Source: Cichorium intybus
Taxonomy: Eukaryota; Streptophyta; Magnoliopsida; Asterales; Asteraceae
Reading direction: 5' to 3'
Assembly: GCA_023525715.1 (NCBI GenBank)
Contig: CM042010.1
Span: forward strand, 62,237,729 to 62,301,728
DNA: 64,000 nt
This document shows positions 42,729-52,322 of this stretch, piece after piece (positions within the stretch are counted from its first letter, which is position 1; each line of letters starts with the position of its first letter). Under the pieces are notes generated by a model. It was not told where the DNA came from. It worked only from the letters and a program-made list of their open reading frames with translations, and ran no database searches. A program made the translations under genes and the position numbers.

Positions 42729-43109
42729 AACCAAACTTGGCTTCAGATTCGTTACGCCGATCAGGTTGCGCATTTCAATGTGCCTCACATATGTCAAAGC
42801 CTTGGTAAAAATGTCTGCCCTTTGATCCTTCGAAGCTACATATTCCACCATAATTTGCCCACGCTCAACACATTCTCGTATGAAGTGAAAACGAATGTCA
42901 ATGTGTTTACTTCGACCATGAAACACAGGGTTTTTCATCAAGGCAATAGCTGATTTGTTATCAACATACAAAGTGATAGGCATGACATGATGTCCGGTGA
43001 GTTCCTTCATGAGATTTGCAAGCCAAATGGCTTGACATGCTGCCGCCGTGGCTGCCATGAATTCTGCTTCACATGTGGATAAAGCAACAGTCTTTTGCTT
43101 TTGAGATTG
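42726..43109 (-). pseudogene. Inner copia RNase H C-terminal half, downstream of a stop
   Basis: This in-frame continuation of the polyprotein lies beyond the stop at 43110-43112. It contains the catalytic-region text STCEAEFMAATAAACQAIW, LYVDNKSAIALMKNPVFHG and SKHIDIRFHFIRE and ends in SLV near the polypurine tract. These are RNase H family 1 motifs of copia elements. The stop falls where most copia proteins have the Trp of the W-x-S-x-K-Q motif, a G-to-A type change. Separate translation from the ATG at 43058 is conceivable but unlikely. Confidence 0.88.
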
Positions 43110-46100
43110 CTAAGTTACTACATTTATACCAAGATAGAAAACCATCCCACTCGTGCTTTTGCTATCAACAGTGTCACCTCCGAGATCACTATCGGTGAAC
43201 CCAACCAAGTCTTCAATTTCACGACCCTTTCCATAGTTGAGTCCATAATCAACGGTTCCTTTTACATACCGTAAAATATGCTTTACTACTTGGAAGTGCA
43301 AAGTTGTTGGTTTTTCCATGAAACGACTTGCAATTCCAACCGAATATGATAAGTCTGGTCGAGTGTGTGTCAAGTACCTTAAACATCCCACTACTCGCCT
43401 ATATTCGGTCGGGTTGACTTTTTCACCATCTTCATCCTTCTTGACCTTTAACTTTGGTTCCATTGGTGATTTCGCTGGGTTGCAATCTAGCATCCCAAAT
43501 TGCTCTAAAATCTTCTTTGCATAAGCCGTTTGACACAAAGATATTCCCCACTTCTCTTGCGACACTTCGATTCCAAGGTAGTAAGAAAGCAAACCCAAGT
43601 CACTCATTTCAAATTCTTTTTTCATTTGATCTTTGAATTTGACAATGTCTTCGGTGTTCGACCCGGTGATGATTAAGTCATCAACATAGACACCAACAAT
43701 AAGAGTTTTGCCATTTGTTTTCCTTATGTAAACCGCCGAGTCTTGTGAACATTTTGAAAAACCGAGCCCTTTTAAGCTTTTATCTAAGCGAATGTTCCAT
43801 GCTCGTGGAGCTTGTCTTAAACCATATAGAGCTTTAAAGAGCTTGTACACCTTGTGACTATGGATTTTATCAACATATCCTTCCGGTTGGGTGACATAGA
43901 CCTCCTCCTTGAGATCTCCATTAAGAAAGGCTGACTTGACATCAAGGTGGTGGACAACCCACCCATGTTGAGCTGCTAAGGCAAGGATAAGCCTTATGGT
44001 CTCAAGTCGTGCTACCGGTGCAAAAACTTCATCAAAGTCGATTCCTTGCTTTTGCACAAAGCCTTTTGCGACGAGTCTAGCTTTATGTTTCACCACGTTT
44101 CCAAAGTTGTCTTTCTTCACTTTGAATACCCATTTCAAACCGATTGCTTTATGACCCGGCGGCAAATCAGTGAGTTGCCACGTCTTGTTTTTCTTGATAG
44201 CATCCAACTCTGTTTGCATAGCCTCCTGCCATGCCTTAGAGGTTACCGCCTCTTTGAAATTCAAGGGTTGATCTGCAGCTATCATCAACAATTCTCTAGG
44301 CTCAAGGATCACACTTTCAGCATTTTCATACACATCAGCTAGCGAACGATATCCTTGAGGCCCAACTTCGTTTGGATCACTTTCTATATCGGATGAGTTT
44401 GAAGAAATTGGAGTGTATGGGGTTGTTTCAGACTGAATAGGTTCAAAATCTGGGTTTTCTAATTGATCTGGGTTGATTTCAGGGATGTTTTGGGGTGTTT
44501 CAGGATGTATTTGGGTCTGTGGTTCAATGATGGTAAAGGTTTTAGGAGTCACCTTTTCTTCTTCCTTATTTTTGTACCAATTCCATCCTTCTTCTTCATC
44601 AAAGACAACATCTCGACTAACCCGCAACTTTCGATCTTGCGGATCAAATAAACGGTTGCCTTTCGTTCCATCCTCCACACCTAAATACACCATCTTTTTG
44701 CTTCGATCATCAAGCTTCTTCAGGTGACCACCTACAATTTTAGAAAAAGCAACACACCCAAAGACCTTTAGGTGTCCAAGGCTTGGCTTTTTGCCAAACC
44801 AGGCTTCATAAGGTGTGATGTCGGGAAGTGCTTTTGTAGGTAGGCGGTTAAGTAGATAAACGGCATGCCTAACGGCTTCTCCCCAAAACTCCCCAGGGAC
44901 ATTTCTTCCTTTAAGAAGACTTCTTGCCATGTCCATAACGGTTCGATTTCGCCTCTCTACAACTCCATTTTGTTGAGGCGAATATGGTGTCGTTAGATGT
45001 CTTTTAATGCCATTTTCTTCACAAAAACTTGTGAAGTCTTGAGAAGTGAACTCTCCTCCCCGATCTGTACGAAGTGCCTTTATTTTATAACCCGAACTTT
45101 TCTCAACCATCAACTTGAAGCGTTTGAAAATACTGAAGGCTTCAAGCTTCTCGGACAACGTGTACACCCACATCCACCGACTAAAGTCATCTACCAGAAG
45201 AAGAAAATACTTGCTTCCGCCAATAGAAGTGGGTGTAATCGGACCACATAAGTCCGCATGAACAAGTTGTAGCGGTTTTTGAGCCCGAAAAACCGCTTGG
45301 TTTGGGAACGAAGTTCTAGCTTGTTTGGCAATAACACACCCTTCACACACTTGATTTGGGTGTTCAATCTTTGGTACTCCGGTTGCCATATTCTTTTCTG
45401 ACATCTTTTTTAAGGCAGGAAAGTTAACGTGACCAAGTCTAGAGTGCCAGATCCAAGCCGGTTCGTCTTTTGTTGCTAAAAGACAAATTGCTCTACCGGT
45501 TTTTAAAAGAGTTTTATATAACCGGTTTGGAGATCTTTTAACTCTCAAAAGTAGAGTTTTGTTTCTATCAAACAATGATAGAATTGACCCGTCCATAATA
45601 ACTTGACTCCCTTCTTCCGTCATTTGTCCAAGACTAATAATGTTATTTTTAAGACTTGGAATGAAATATACCTCGTTAAGGAGTCTCTGATCACCATTTT
45701 TGCAATCGAATAAGATCGAACCTTTTCCCAAAATAGCGACCGTTGAACCATCGCCAAATCTCACGTGACCGGTAATGTTTTCATCTAGCTCATGAAACTT
45801 TAAGCGGTCTCCGGTCATATGGTTGCTAGCACCATTGTCGAGATACCATACCTCGGAATTCACTCGACTTTCTCCCGATGTAAGAAGATTAACACAAATC
45901 TTCTCTTCCAGCGATACCTTTCCGGATGTGACTTCTTGTGAGATTGCCATCATCAAGATGGGTTCTTCTTGATTGGCTTGAGTGAGGTTCGCCTCCTCAC
46001 CATGGTTCTTTTTGGGGCATTCCGATGCATAATGACCAAATTCATCACAAGAATAACATTTTACCTTGCTTTTATCCTTTTTTGGCTTGTTAGATTCATT

Positions 46101-46898
46101 TCGGGGCTGATTTGAATCTCGTCCTCGGCAGCGTCCTTGACCTCGACCTCTACCACGCCCTCTCCCGGCATGGCCTCCACCTCTTCCTTTCGAGCTAGAG
46201 GATGATTCTTTCCCATTGTGTTGTTTCGAGCGGGACACCCACTCGGCGTGTGTGAGCAACAACCCTTGCTCTCTGTCTTTCTCTCCATATCCGCGAAGTC
46301 TTTCTTCGTGGGCCTTGAGTCGGCCTACGACTTCTTCAATCGACATGTTCTTCAAATCACCGAATTGCTCGATGGAGGTTACGATTTGCATGAATCGTAT
46401 CGGAACGGCTCGAAGAAACTTTTTCACCACCGAAGTTTCATCGATTTTTTCTCCAAGTGAACGAATGCCGGTAACGATTGTTGTCAATTTCATGGCGAAC
46501 TCATCAATTGATTCGCTATCCTTCATGCGAATCACCTCGAATTCACTTTTCAAGGTTTGAACTTTCACATCCTTGACTCGTTCGGCACCCATATACATTG
46601 TTCGAAGCGTCTCCCACGCCTCTTTTGCCGTATCCTTCTCCGCTAACATGAGCAACACGTCCTCCGGAACTGCTTGGTAAATCGCAGCCAATGCCATGCG
46701 ATCCAAAAGTTCTTCGACTACTTGATTTTGCACTGCTTCCCATACTCCTTGCGCTTGCATGTTTACCCGCATTTTTAAAGCCCACACCGAATAATTAGAC
46801 TTTGTAAGTAGTGGATAGTGTAACGTCACACTTCCTTCCTTCCCCGTCCTTTGGACGTTCTCAACTTCGGGATGAGACGACGAGCTTGGTGTGGACAT
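43110..46898 (-). CDS. Inner copia Gag-Pol polyprotein, ends early in RNase H
   Basis: A 1262-residue polyprotein for cytoplasmic capsid formation, reverse transcription and integration. Domains in order: gag DUF4219/UBN2 (about 20-215; LTKSNYSVWALKMRVNMQ), Gly/Arg-rich linker, CCHC zinc knuckle (about 281-294; CYSCDEFGHYASEC), aspartic protease (about 350; WYLDNGASNHM, D-N-G rather than D-T-G), pre-integrase (about 481; WHSRLGHVN), integrase core (about 525-690; HADLCGP, DRGGEF, SPQQNGVVERRNRT), reverse transcriptase (about 885-1130; WVFKVKK, LDVKSAFLNGDL, YVDDLIITGS) and the start of RNase H (DSDLGGD). The frame stops after YLGINVVT; the full frame would reach about 1390 residues. The chosen ATG at 46898 precedes the gag domain by about 20 residues. 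Confidence 0.93.
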   Translation of the reverse strand: MSTPSSSSHPEVENVQRTGKEGSVTLHYPLLTKSNYSVWALKMRVNMQAQGVWEAVQNQVVEELLDRMALAAIYQAVPEDVLLMLAEKDTAKEAWETLRTMYMGAERVKDVKVQTLKSEFEVIRMKDSESIDEFAMKLTTIVTGIRSLGEKIDETSVVKKFLRAVPIRFMQIVTSIEQFGDLKNMSIEEVVGRLKAHEERLRGYGEKDREQGLLLTHAEWVSRSKQHNGKESSSSSKGRGGGHAGRGRGRGRGQGRCRGRDSNQPRNESNKPKKDKSKVKCYSCDEFGHYASECPKKNHGEEANLTQANQEEPILMMAISQEVTSGKVSLEEKICVNLLTSGESRVNSEVWYLDNGASNHMTGDRLKFHELDENITGHVRFGDGSTVAILGKGSILFDCKNGDQRLLNEVYFIPSLKNNIISLGQMTEEGSQVIMDGSILSLFDRNKTLLLRVKRSPNRLYKTLLKTGRAICLLATKDEPAWIWHSRLGHVNFPALKKMSEKNMATGVPKIEHPNQVCEGCVIAKQARTSFPNQAVFRAQKPLQLVHADLCGPITPTSIGGSKYFLLLVDDFSRWMWVYTLSEKLEAFSIFKRFKLMVEKSSGYKIKALRTDRGGEFTSQDFTSFCEENGIKRHLTTPYSPQQNGVVERRNRTVMDMARSLLKGRNVPGEFWGEAVRHAVYLLNRLPTKALPDITPYEAWFGKKPSLGHLKVFGCVAFSKIVGGHLKKLDDRSKKMVYLGVEDGTKGNRLFDPQDRKLRVSRDVVFDEEEGWNWYKNKEEEKVTPKTFTIIEPQTQIHPETPQNIPEINPDQLENPDFEPIQSETTPYTPISSNSSDIESDPNEVGPQGYRSLADVYENAESVILEPRELLMIAADQPLNFKEAVTSKAWQEAMQTELDAIKKNKTWQLTDLPPGHKAIGLKWVFKVKKDNFGNVVKHKARLVAKGFVQKQGIDFDEVFAPVARLETIRLILALAAQHGWVVHHLDVKSAFLNGDLKEEVYVTQPEGYVDKIHSHKVYKLFKALYGLRQAPRAWNIRLDKSLKGLGFSKCSQDSAVYIRKTNGKTLIVGVYVDDLIITGSNTEDIVKFKDQMKKEFEMSDLGLLSYYLGIEVSQEKWGISLCQTAYAKKILEQFGMLDCNPAKSPMEPKLKVKKDEDGEKVNPTEYRRVVGCLRYLTHTRPDLSYSVGIASRFMEKPTTLHFQVVKHILRYVKGTVDYGLNYGKGREIEDLVGFTDSDLGGDTVDSKSTSGMVFYLGINVVT

Positions 46899-47369
46899 TC
46901 TTGGCGTATACGAAAATTACGTGTAATTTATAAAAAAAATACGTGTAATTTATGAAAATTACAAGGATTAAAATGTTATTTTCAGAAGTCCAGGGGCTTG
47001 TTTGAAACTTTTTGAAGTATAGGGCTATTCTGAAGTTTTTCTGAAAAATAGGGACCAATCTGAAATTTTTCGGAAATACAGGGACGAAAACGAAACTTTT
47101 CGAAACTTCAGGGACCAAATTGCAATTTCCTGAAACCTGCTACAGTGACGCTACAGTGACGCTACAGTGTCGTCTTCTCCGGCGAGATCTCCGGCGAACT
47201 GGTTTTTCCGGCAACTATTCCGGTGGTCGAAAAATTCCGAAAAATATATATTCGGAATCGTGGGAACGCGAACTTTACAATGGTGTGCCCGGAAATCGAT
47301 TTTGAGACAAAAAAATTTCGACCAAAAAAAACGAGGGTGTTTAGAGAATTACCCCGGGAGCTTAACCAA
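46899..47369 (-). other. Inner copia 5' untranslated leader
   Basis: Between the primer site and the gag ATG. It contains a degenerate 30-40 bp tandem repeat (plus-strand GGGACCAA-TTGAAATTTTTCG, 46985-47135) and a triplicated CTACAGTGACG (47142-47172). No start codon gives a long frame. It probably holds packaging signals, but that is inference. Confidence 0.7.
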
Positions 47370-47381
47370 GCTCTGATACCA
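47370..47381 (-). other. Inner copia primer-binding site
   Basis: The minus strand reads TGGTATCAGAGC two bases from the 5' LTR; initiator-Met tRNA type. Confidence 0.93.
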
Positions 47382-47383
47382 CT

Positions 47384-47661
47384 TGTTGGAACTCAAATGT
47401 TCTTCTATTCAGAACTCAAACTGAAATACAAGAAAGAACTACTAACTCTCTAAAACACTCTCTATGTTTTTGTGGTGGTGCATTACAATGAAGCTATAAC
47501 CTCTATTTATAGCCAAGCAAAGACTAAAAACAACAACTAGGTTCAATGAATTTAAACAAAGAGAAAACAAAGTTTGCCACCTTCTTCAACAATGGTGGGT
47601 TGGTTCATCAACAAAGGTGGGTAAGTGGGTTGGTGAGACCAAGTTTGTGTTTACACTCACA
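47384..47661 (-). repeat. Inner copia 5' LTR
   Basis: 278 bp, near-identical to 42439-42716. An inverted TATAAATAG at 47503-47511 is the likely promoter. Confidence 0.95.
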
Positions 47662-47666
47662 GTGTT

Positions 47667-48300
47667 GCGTCTCCCATTTATGGTGTAAATAACCAGATTT
47701 TCTTTCGGGACTTTAGCATCTAGATTTTTAAGCAGGTCTGCGATGGTTTTAATTCTTGTGCAATACTCAGTGATAGTAGAATCTCCAATGACAATGTTAA
47801 GCAACACATTCTCTAACTGCATAGCTTTCGACTCTTTATTGGACGGAACAGAGTTTCGTGTTGATTCCACAAAGTAAATGCATTTTCTTTCTTCTTTTAG
47901 TGACATTTGAAGAAGAGAGGGCGAAAGAGTACCATAAATCCATATTTTAACAAGTGAGTCAATGCATTGCCATTCCTCCATGTTGGATGAAGCCGCGTCT
48001 TTGGGTTTTTGAAGATGACGAGTCACACAGAAACCGACACGTGGGTTTCGAAAAGCACTCTCAAAGCATGCTAATTCATACTGTCAAAAAATAAATGGGA
48101 TCCAAGCATCGATGTTTGCAATTTTGTATGGTTTTTCTGTGATGGGTTGAGGTTGTGTTTGTGTTGCGTCTCCCATTAGATGTGTAATAGTAAGGAAAAT
48201 GATGAGATGAGACCGAGAAGAAAAAAGAAACAGTGACAAGGAAGAGGCCGACAGCTGCAGGGTTTGAGAAGAAGACATAAGAAAATTTAGGAAGGGATTC
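47667..48300 (-). pseudogene. Outer copia gag, fourth tandem unit and N-terminus
   Basis: The minus-strand frame 47586-48026 repeats the gag unit (SSNMEEWQCIDSLVKIWIYG, MSLKEERKCIYFVEST, CTRIKTIADLLKNLDAKV) and is followed leftward by the inner copia target site. The unit-internal sequence GCATCGATGTTTGCAATTT and the GATGGGTTGAGGTTG text recur at 42380-42433. Further right, minus 48084-48278 is the Ser-rich gag start near the primer site. Broken by frameshifts. Confidence 0.65.
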
Positions 48301-48309
48301 GGATGAAAA

Positions 48310-48321
48310 GCTTTGATACCA
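48310..48321 (-). other. Outer copia primer-binding site
   Basis: The minus strand reads TGGTATCAAAGC, directly next to the 5' LTR at 48322. It is a one-base variant of the initiator-Met site. Confidence 0.85.
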
Positions 48322-48468
48322 TGTACGCACCATGAATGATCTCATCTCATTAAACCATAATATATAGAGATTACAATGGATAACTATCGCGGGCTTATAC
48401 AAAATACATACACAAAACGAGGGCATGGTCTTTTACAAAGAGAATACAAATATAAATATACATTACCA
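48322..48468 (-). repeat. Outer copia 5' LTR
   Basis: About 147 bp, from TGTACGCACC to CATTACCA. Compared with the other LTR it lacks about 12 bp near the start and has many substitutions, so this insertion is much older than the inner one. Confidence 0.75.
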
Positions 48469-48473
48469 ATGGT

Positions 48474-49540
48474 GGCCCTCAATGGCGAGATTGGGATTTA
48501 CTTAAGAAAGAAGTGGAGAACGACGTGTTGTTAAAAAGATTAAAGAAGATCTAACCATACAAAACACCAACCATACAGGTTTTGAAATTCGAAATGATTT
48601 GTTTTGGTATAAAGACCGGTTAGTTTTATCTCAAAACTCCTGTTTGATTAATACAATTCTAGATGAATTTCACGGGTCATTGATGGGTTGACATTCAGAG
48701 GAGGATCGAACCTTACAAAGGGTAACATCAGAACTCTTTTGGGTAGGTATGAGACGGGATAAAATTTTTGTTTAAGCATACACTATTTGTTAACAAAACA
48801 AGTTTTTCAATAAGTCGGCAAGAGGGTTGTTACATCCGATTGAAGTTCCAATGCAAGTTTGGGATGCTCTTACTGTGGATTTTGTGGAGGGCCTACCCAA
48901 ATCAGAAGGTTATGATACAATCATGGTGGTGGTTGACCAATTGAGCAAATTCGCTCATTCATGGCTCTTAAACACCCTTTTACGGCTCAACAAGTGGCAG
49001 AGAACTTTCTAAAAGAAATAGTTCGTTTACATGGCATTTCAATTTCAATCATCACGGATCATGATAAGATTTTCTTTAACCAATTTTGAAAACAACTTTT
49101 TAAGAAGTAACAACAAAATTATGTTGTTCAATGGCTTTTCATCCCCAATCTGACGGTCAATCGAAAGTGGTGAATTGGTGGTCAGAACAATATTTATGGT
49201 GTTTTGTATCCGAAAAATCCGAAATTGGAAACAGTTTTTGGGCCGTAACGGAATTTTGGTACAATACTACATATCATGCTTCACTCCATTCTACTCCTTT
49301 TAAAGCATTGTATGGAAAATACACATCTAAGCTTTGTGAAATGTCAAATGGGGGCTTGTACGGTACAAACGATCGAAGAGACATTGTTAGAGAGAGATTG
49401 TTTATTTGATGATTTGAGGCTTAATTTAATAAAAGCACAACAAAGAATGAAGTTTCAAGCCGATAAACATGGAAAAGATGAGAACTTGGAGCATAATAAT
49501 CAAGTTTTTTTTAAGTTGCGACCATATATTAAAGAATGAA
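48474..49540 (+). pseudogene. Ty3/gypsy integrase fragment (part 3 of 3)
   Basis: The text resumes after the outer copia. It contains the gypsy integrase zinc region (trace of LLDEFHGSLMG and RMRRDKIF, frame-broken), then the core frame 48827-49012 with VWDALTVDFVEGLPKSEGYD and MVVVDQLSKFAH, then MAFHPQSDGQSKVVN at 49131 and FWYNTTYHASLHSTPFKALYG, ending in VFFKLRPY near 49530. These are the D-F-x-x-G-L-P, H-P-Q-x-D-G-Q and Y-N-x-x-x-H-x-S-x-x-x-x-P-F motifs of chromovirus-type integrases. The chromodomain and 3' LTR are missing. Confidence 0.85.
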
Positions 49541-49665
49541 TGATATCATCTTTCTCATTACCAAAACTGTACATCGGGAACAAACATATATACACGAACA
49601 TATAAGAGGCCGGATACAATAGTTGGGCCAATAGACACAAAATGGGCTAGACAATTTACACTAAC

Positions 49666-49935
49666 AATTTTGACCATAAACTTGCAATAACCCATGAGAG
49701 ACCTTTCTATTAGCCATACTTTGAAGCATCAAACAATCCAGAAATTAACTTTAATACCTAACATCTGATCAATGCATAATAGAAGCAACACTCTTCACAG
49801 AATAACTTTTGGCTGTTGAAAACGAGACTGGGGAATTTTCGACCAATTTATCTAAGCTTCCAAGACTTTAATGGGTAGCATTAATTCTCAATATAGCTAT
49901 GAACTTTTAAGAGAAACAGATAACAGATAACTTGT
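49666..49935. repeat. Direct repeat, copy 1 (270 bp)
   Basis: About 95% identical by eye to 52323-52634 and lacking a 41-bp block (AACCAATCATCAAACGACC region) present there. No TG..CA ends and no coding sense. Copy 1 lies shortly after the end of the gypsy fragment. Confidence 0.88.
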
Positions 49936-50480
49936 TAGAAGATACAAGATTATATATTTTAAAATATTTTATTTATTTAGAACAAGAATACAAATAAAAT
50001 ATCACATATAACAATTATAAAAGGATAAACATAAACCCAACAATTGTCCATATTTTTACTTCGAAAAACTAATGTTTACAGAAAATCACAACCATTAGTT
50101 AAAAAAATCAAAGTTTTATAAAAATAAATAAATAAAATTAGAAAAGTACAAGTATAAAAAAAGAACTTTTATTTTTTTAGGATTAGAAGCAACGGTTGTG
50201 GTAGAAGTCGCAGATGTAATTGAAAAAAACTATTTCTTTAGGGTTAAAATGTAATATTTTGGGGTTAGAAGATGTTAGAAGACCCAAGAAGAGATACTTC
50301 TAAGTCTGCGCCAAGAAGAGGCCGTGCAGACCTTTTTAGGTTTTGGTCTTTTAAAATACAAACAGTCTTACGAGGTAAAACGTGTGTGCCATGTTTGCGC
50401 GGCGCAGACAAAAGATGTCAAAAAGAGCTTCTTCAAGAAAACAATCAGCACCTAAGTGAGCAAGTAATTGTTAGTTTGGG
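49936..50480. other. AT-rich DNA, no gene recognised
   Basis: AT-rich to about 50260, then a moderate-GC piece with two mutually similar GTCTGC(GCC) boxes near 50302-50330 and 50390-50412. The 75-codon plus frame at 50272-50499 is not recognisable. Confidence 0.6.
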
Positions 50481-50488
50481 GGAAGAAA

Positions 50489-50680
50489 TGCTTTCTTGAA
50501 TTCTCTCATCTGCTTCAGGTTTTCTTCGTAACCGATCGCGTTAAGAAAACCTTTGATTTGATTGAAGTTTGGGTGATGAAAGGAAGCATCGGGATAGCAG
50601 GAGGAAAACCAATAGGTTTTAGGAATGTATTCTTCTGAAGAATGACCGATGTACCATTGATCAGGCGGAAATGAATGGTA
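50489..50680 (-). pseudogene. Plant retroelement ORF fragment, unclassified
   Basis: The minus-strand frame reads PDQWYIGHSSEEYIPKTYWF, then SSCYPDASFHHPNFNQIKGF and LNAIGYEENLKQMREFKKAF before a stop. The -L-x-A-I-G-Y-x-x-x-L- layout is reminiscent of proteins carried by some Asteraceae retroelements, but I cannot name the family with certainty. Upstream minus-strand sequence to about 50930 is CT-rich and acidic-coding in places, like a leader. Confidence 0.35.
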
Positions 50681-50939
50681 TCAACGCTTTTATCTACAAC
50701 AGCTGTCGTGTAAGCTTTCTGAAATGTTTACCATCCTACTGTATCCATAATTGCTGAAATCCTCAACAACACTCCTCTTCGAAAACACCTAACCAAATCT
50801 ACGAACACCACTCCTCTGTCATAGGGATTCAAAACAACTTGGTAGTTACAAGATGCAGGTTCAGAAGGATTTGAAGAAGATTCTATGGATGAAGAAGAGA
50901 GAGTATAAGATTGAAGATGAAGAAGAGGACTCAGAGTTT

Positions 50940-51265
50940 AAGAGATCGTAAGAGACATGAGTGGAGGGAATAGTTTATATACAAGATTTGAAAAGTCTTC
51001 GGTGAGACGGTTTCAAAAAAAATATTATAAAATTGTACACTCACCACCAAGCATTTAATGGATTTCATGATGAAAACCCTAAACAGTGATTAACATCTCA
51101 CACATTAGGATGCAGCACCTTACATGTGTTGGATCAATATGCCTAAGTATAACCATCATAAGATATTGCAAATAATATATGATCTTATAGGGGTCACATC
51201 GATAACAAGTTAGACACCAAGTTGATCATTTTATGTGTTGAATGATAATGCATAGAATGATATTG
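50940..51265. other. No feature recognised
   Basis: Intergenic-type AT-rich sequence without repeats or frames of note. Confidence 0.6.
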
Positions 51266-51269
51266 CAAA

Positions 51270-51490
51270 TAACGCAGCGGGCGGTGATTAATTTCATTTA
51301 CGTGAATAGTTTCGTGGCGGAGATTAGTTTTCTTTCATCAAACGTCGAACAGTGAGTTTTGATCAATAGTTTGCAGTCGGCGTATAGTATTGCTTTAATG
51401 ATCAGTATCATTTCCAAAATATATATTATACTGCATTATAACACCATTAAAATAATATAAATAACGTACATTGCTATATTATATTAAATA
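51270..51490 (-). mobile_element. Helitron 3'-region relic
   Basis: Similar to 15983-16180 in the same orientation (GCGGGCGGTGATTAATTTC, TTTACGTGAATAGTTTC, TATAACACCATTAAA), i.e. the 3' subterminal part of a related Helitron. The CTAG hairpin end itself is missing on its left. Confidence 0.6.
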
Positions 51491-51503
51491 TGAACGTACG
51501 TTG

Positions 51504-52260
51504 CTAGGTGCGTACCCGCACAATGTAGCGGACAGCAATTTATTTCGTTTCGACGAATAGTATCAAATGACGATTAGTTTTCTTGAGCGGCCAGAGATTA
51601 ATTTCTTAAAGTGATTAACTTCCTTCAACCGTTCAACGGGTGGTAGAGTTCCCTATCGGAAACATTTGATCATATTATATTTGGAAAAAAATGCTATACA
51701 TCGGAAATATCATTTTTTATTTTTAGTTATCTTTGTTTTTCATATATGACCATTGCAGATTTTTATAGGTCAAAATTATCAGATTTGTTAGATATTTATA
51801 CGTAAATATATATTTAGACAATTCCATTTTTTTCAATTTCGAAAAGTGGGAATGTAACTCGTTTATTGATTTATTTACTACATCTTATTCAAACGATTAG
51901 TTCTCTGAAAAAAATTATATTTACCAAAGAAACATTTTTCCCTTTATGTTATGTCATAAGCAATGATATCAAAATAATTTGTCTCTGTTTTGTTTGTAAC
52001 AATATTGATATTTTAACATTGTTTATATTTTACAATCGACTTACCAATAAGAAGGCCAATTTATAGTAATAGTATAATAAAAGTAATAATAATGAATTCG
52101 ATAGCATTGCTTAAACAATCTGTATCTGTTACATAAATTCATAATCACCCAACGATTATAGCTAAAAAACCACATAACTTCACAACCAACTGGGAAAACA
52201 CAAACCAACACCTGAGGCAAAAACGTCAATTAGACTAAGTACTAATTCTCCAAATCTTAC
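51504..52260 (-). mobile_element. Second Helitron 3' end relic, minus strand
   Basis: CTAG at 51504-51507 followed by a GTACCCGCACAATGTAGCGGAC hairpin-like block, the same terminus as at 15961 but with a decayed stem (CCCGC versus GCGG). The base outside is G rather than the expected A. It lies directly after the relic at 51270-51490, giving a tandem pair. The right limit is a guess. Confidence 0.45.
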
Positions 52261-52322
52261 AAAGACGTGATTCCAGAAAACTACATTTTTTTTATGGTGT
52301 GACCCAGCTGCCTACCAAGGGT

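Larger units (their letters stand above)
42439..47661 (-). mobile_element. Young, nearly intact copia retrotransposon (inner), minus strand
   Basis: A 5223-bp element with 278-bp LTRs at 42439-42716 and 47384-47661 that differ by eye at one base (in GGTTCTTC versus GGTTCATC). It has an exact 5-bp target duplication GTGTT, a tRNA-iMet primer site (47370-47381) and a polypurine tract (42717-42728). The coding region spans minus 46898 to 42726 in one frame with a single stop at 43110-43112. The outer copia gag is the target. Everything except the one stop looks functional, so it is a recent insertion. Confidence 0.95.
37493..48468 (-). mobile_element. Decayed copia retrotransposon (outer), minus strand
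   Basis: Short LTRs of about 150 bp: 37493-37651 at the 3' side and 48322-48468 at the 5' side. Flanks are ATGGG and ATGGT, a 5-bp duplication with one later change. A primer site TGGTATCAAAGC (minus, 48310-48321) adjoins the 5' LTR. In minus-strand order there are gag (tandemly amplified), Gln-rich gag tail, protease, integrase, reverse transcriptase and RNase H, all broken. It inserted into the gypsy fragment and was itself split by the inner copia at 42439-47661. Sequence style (YCDNGSVVYLSTN-like RNase H) suggests the Ale/Retrofit group; that is inference. Confidence 0.8.

Noticed and set aside
42726..43058. Independent 110-codon gene starting at 43058 (minus)
   Set aside because: It is the in-frame RNase H tail of the inner copia polyprotein beyond a stop codon.
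50272..50499. 75-codon plus-strand frame with Arg/Lys-rich text
   Set aside because: No recognisable family, and the opposite strand carries a more protein-like fragment over part of the area.
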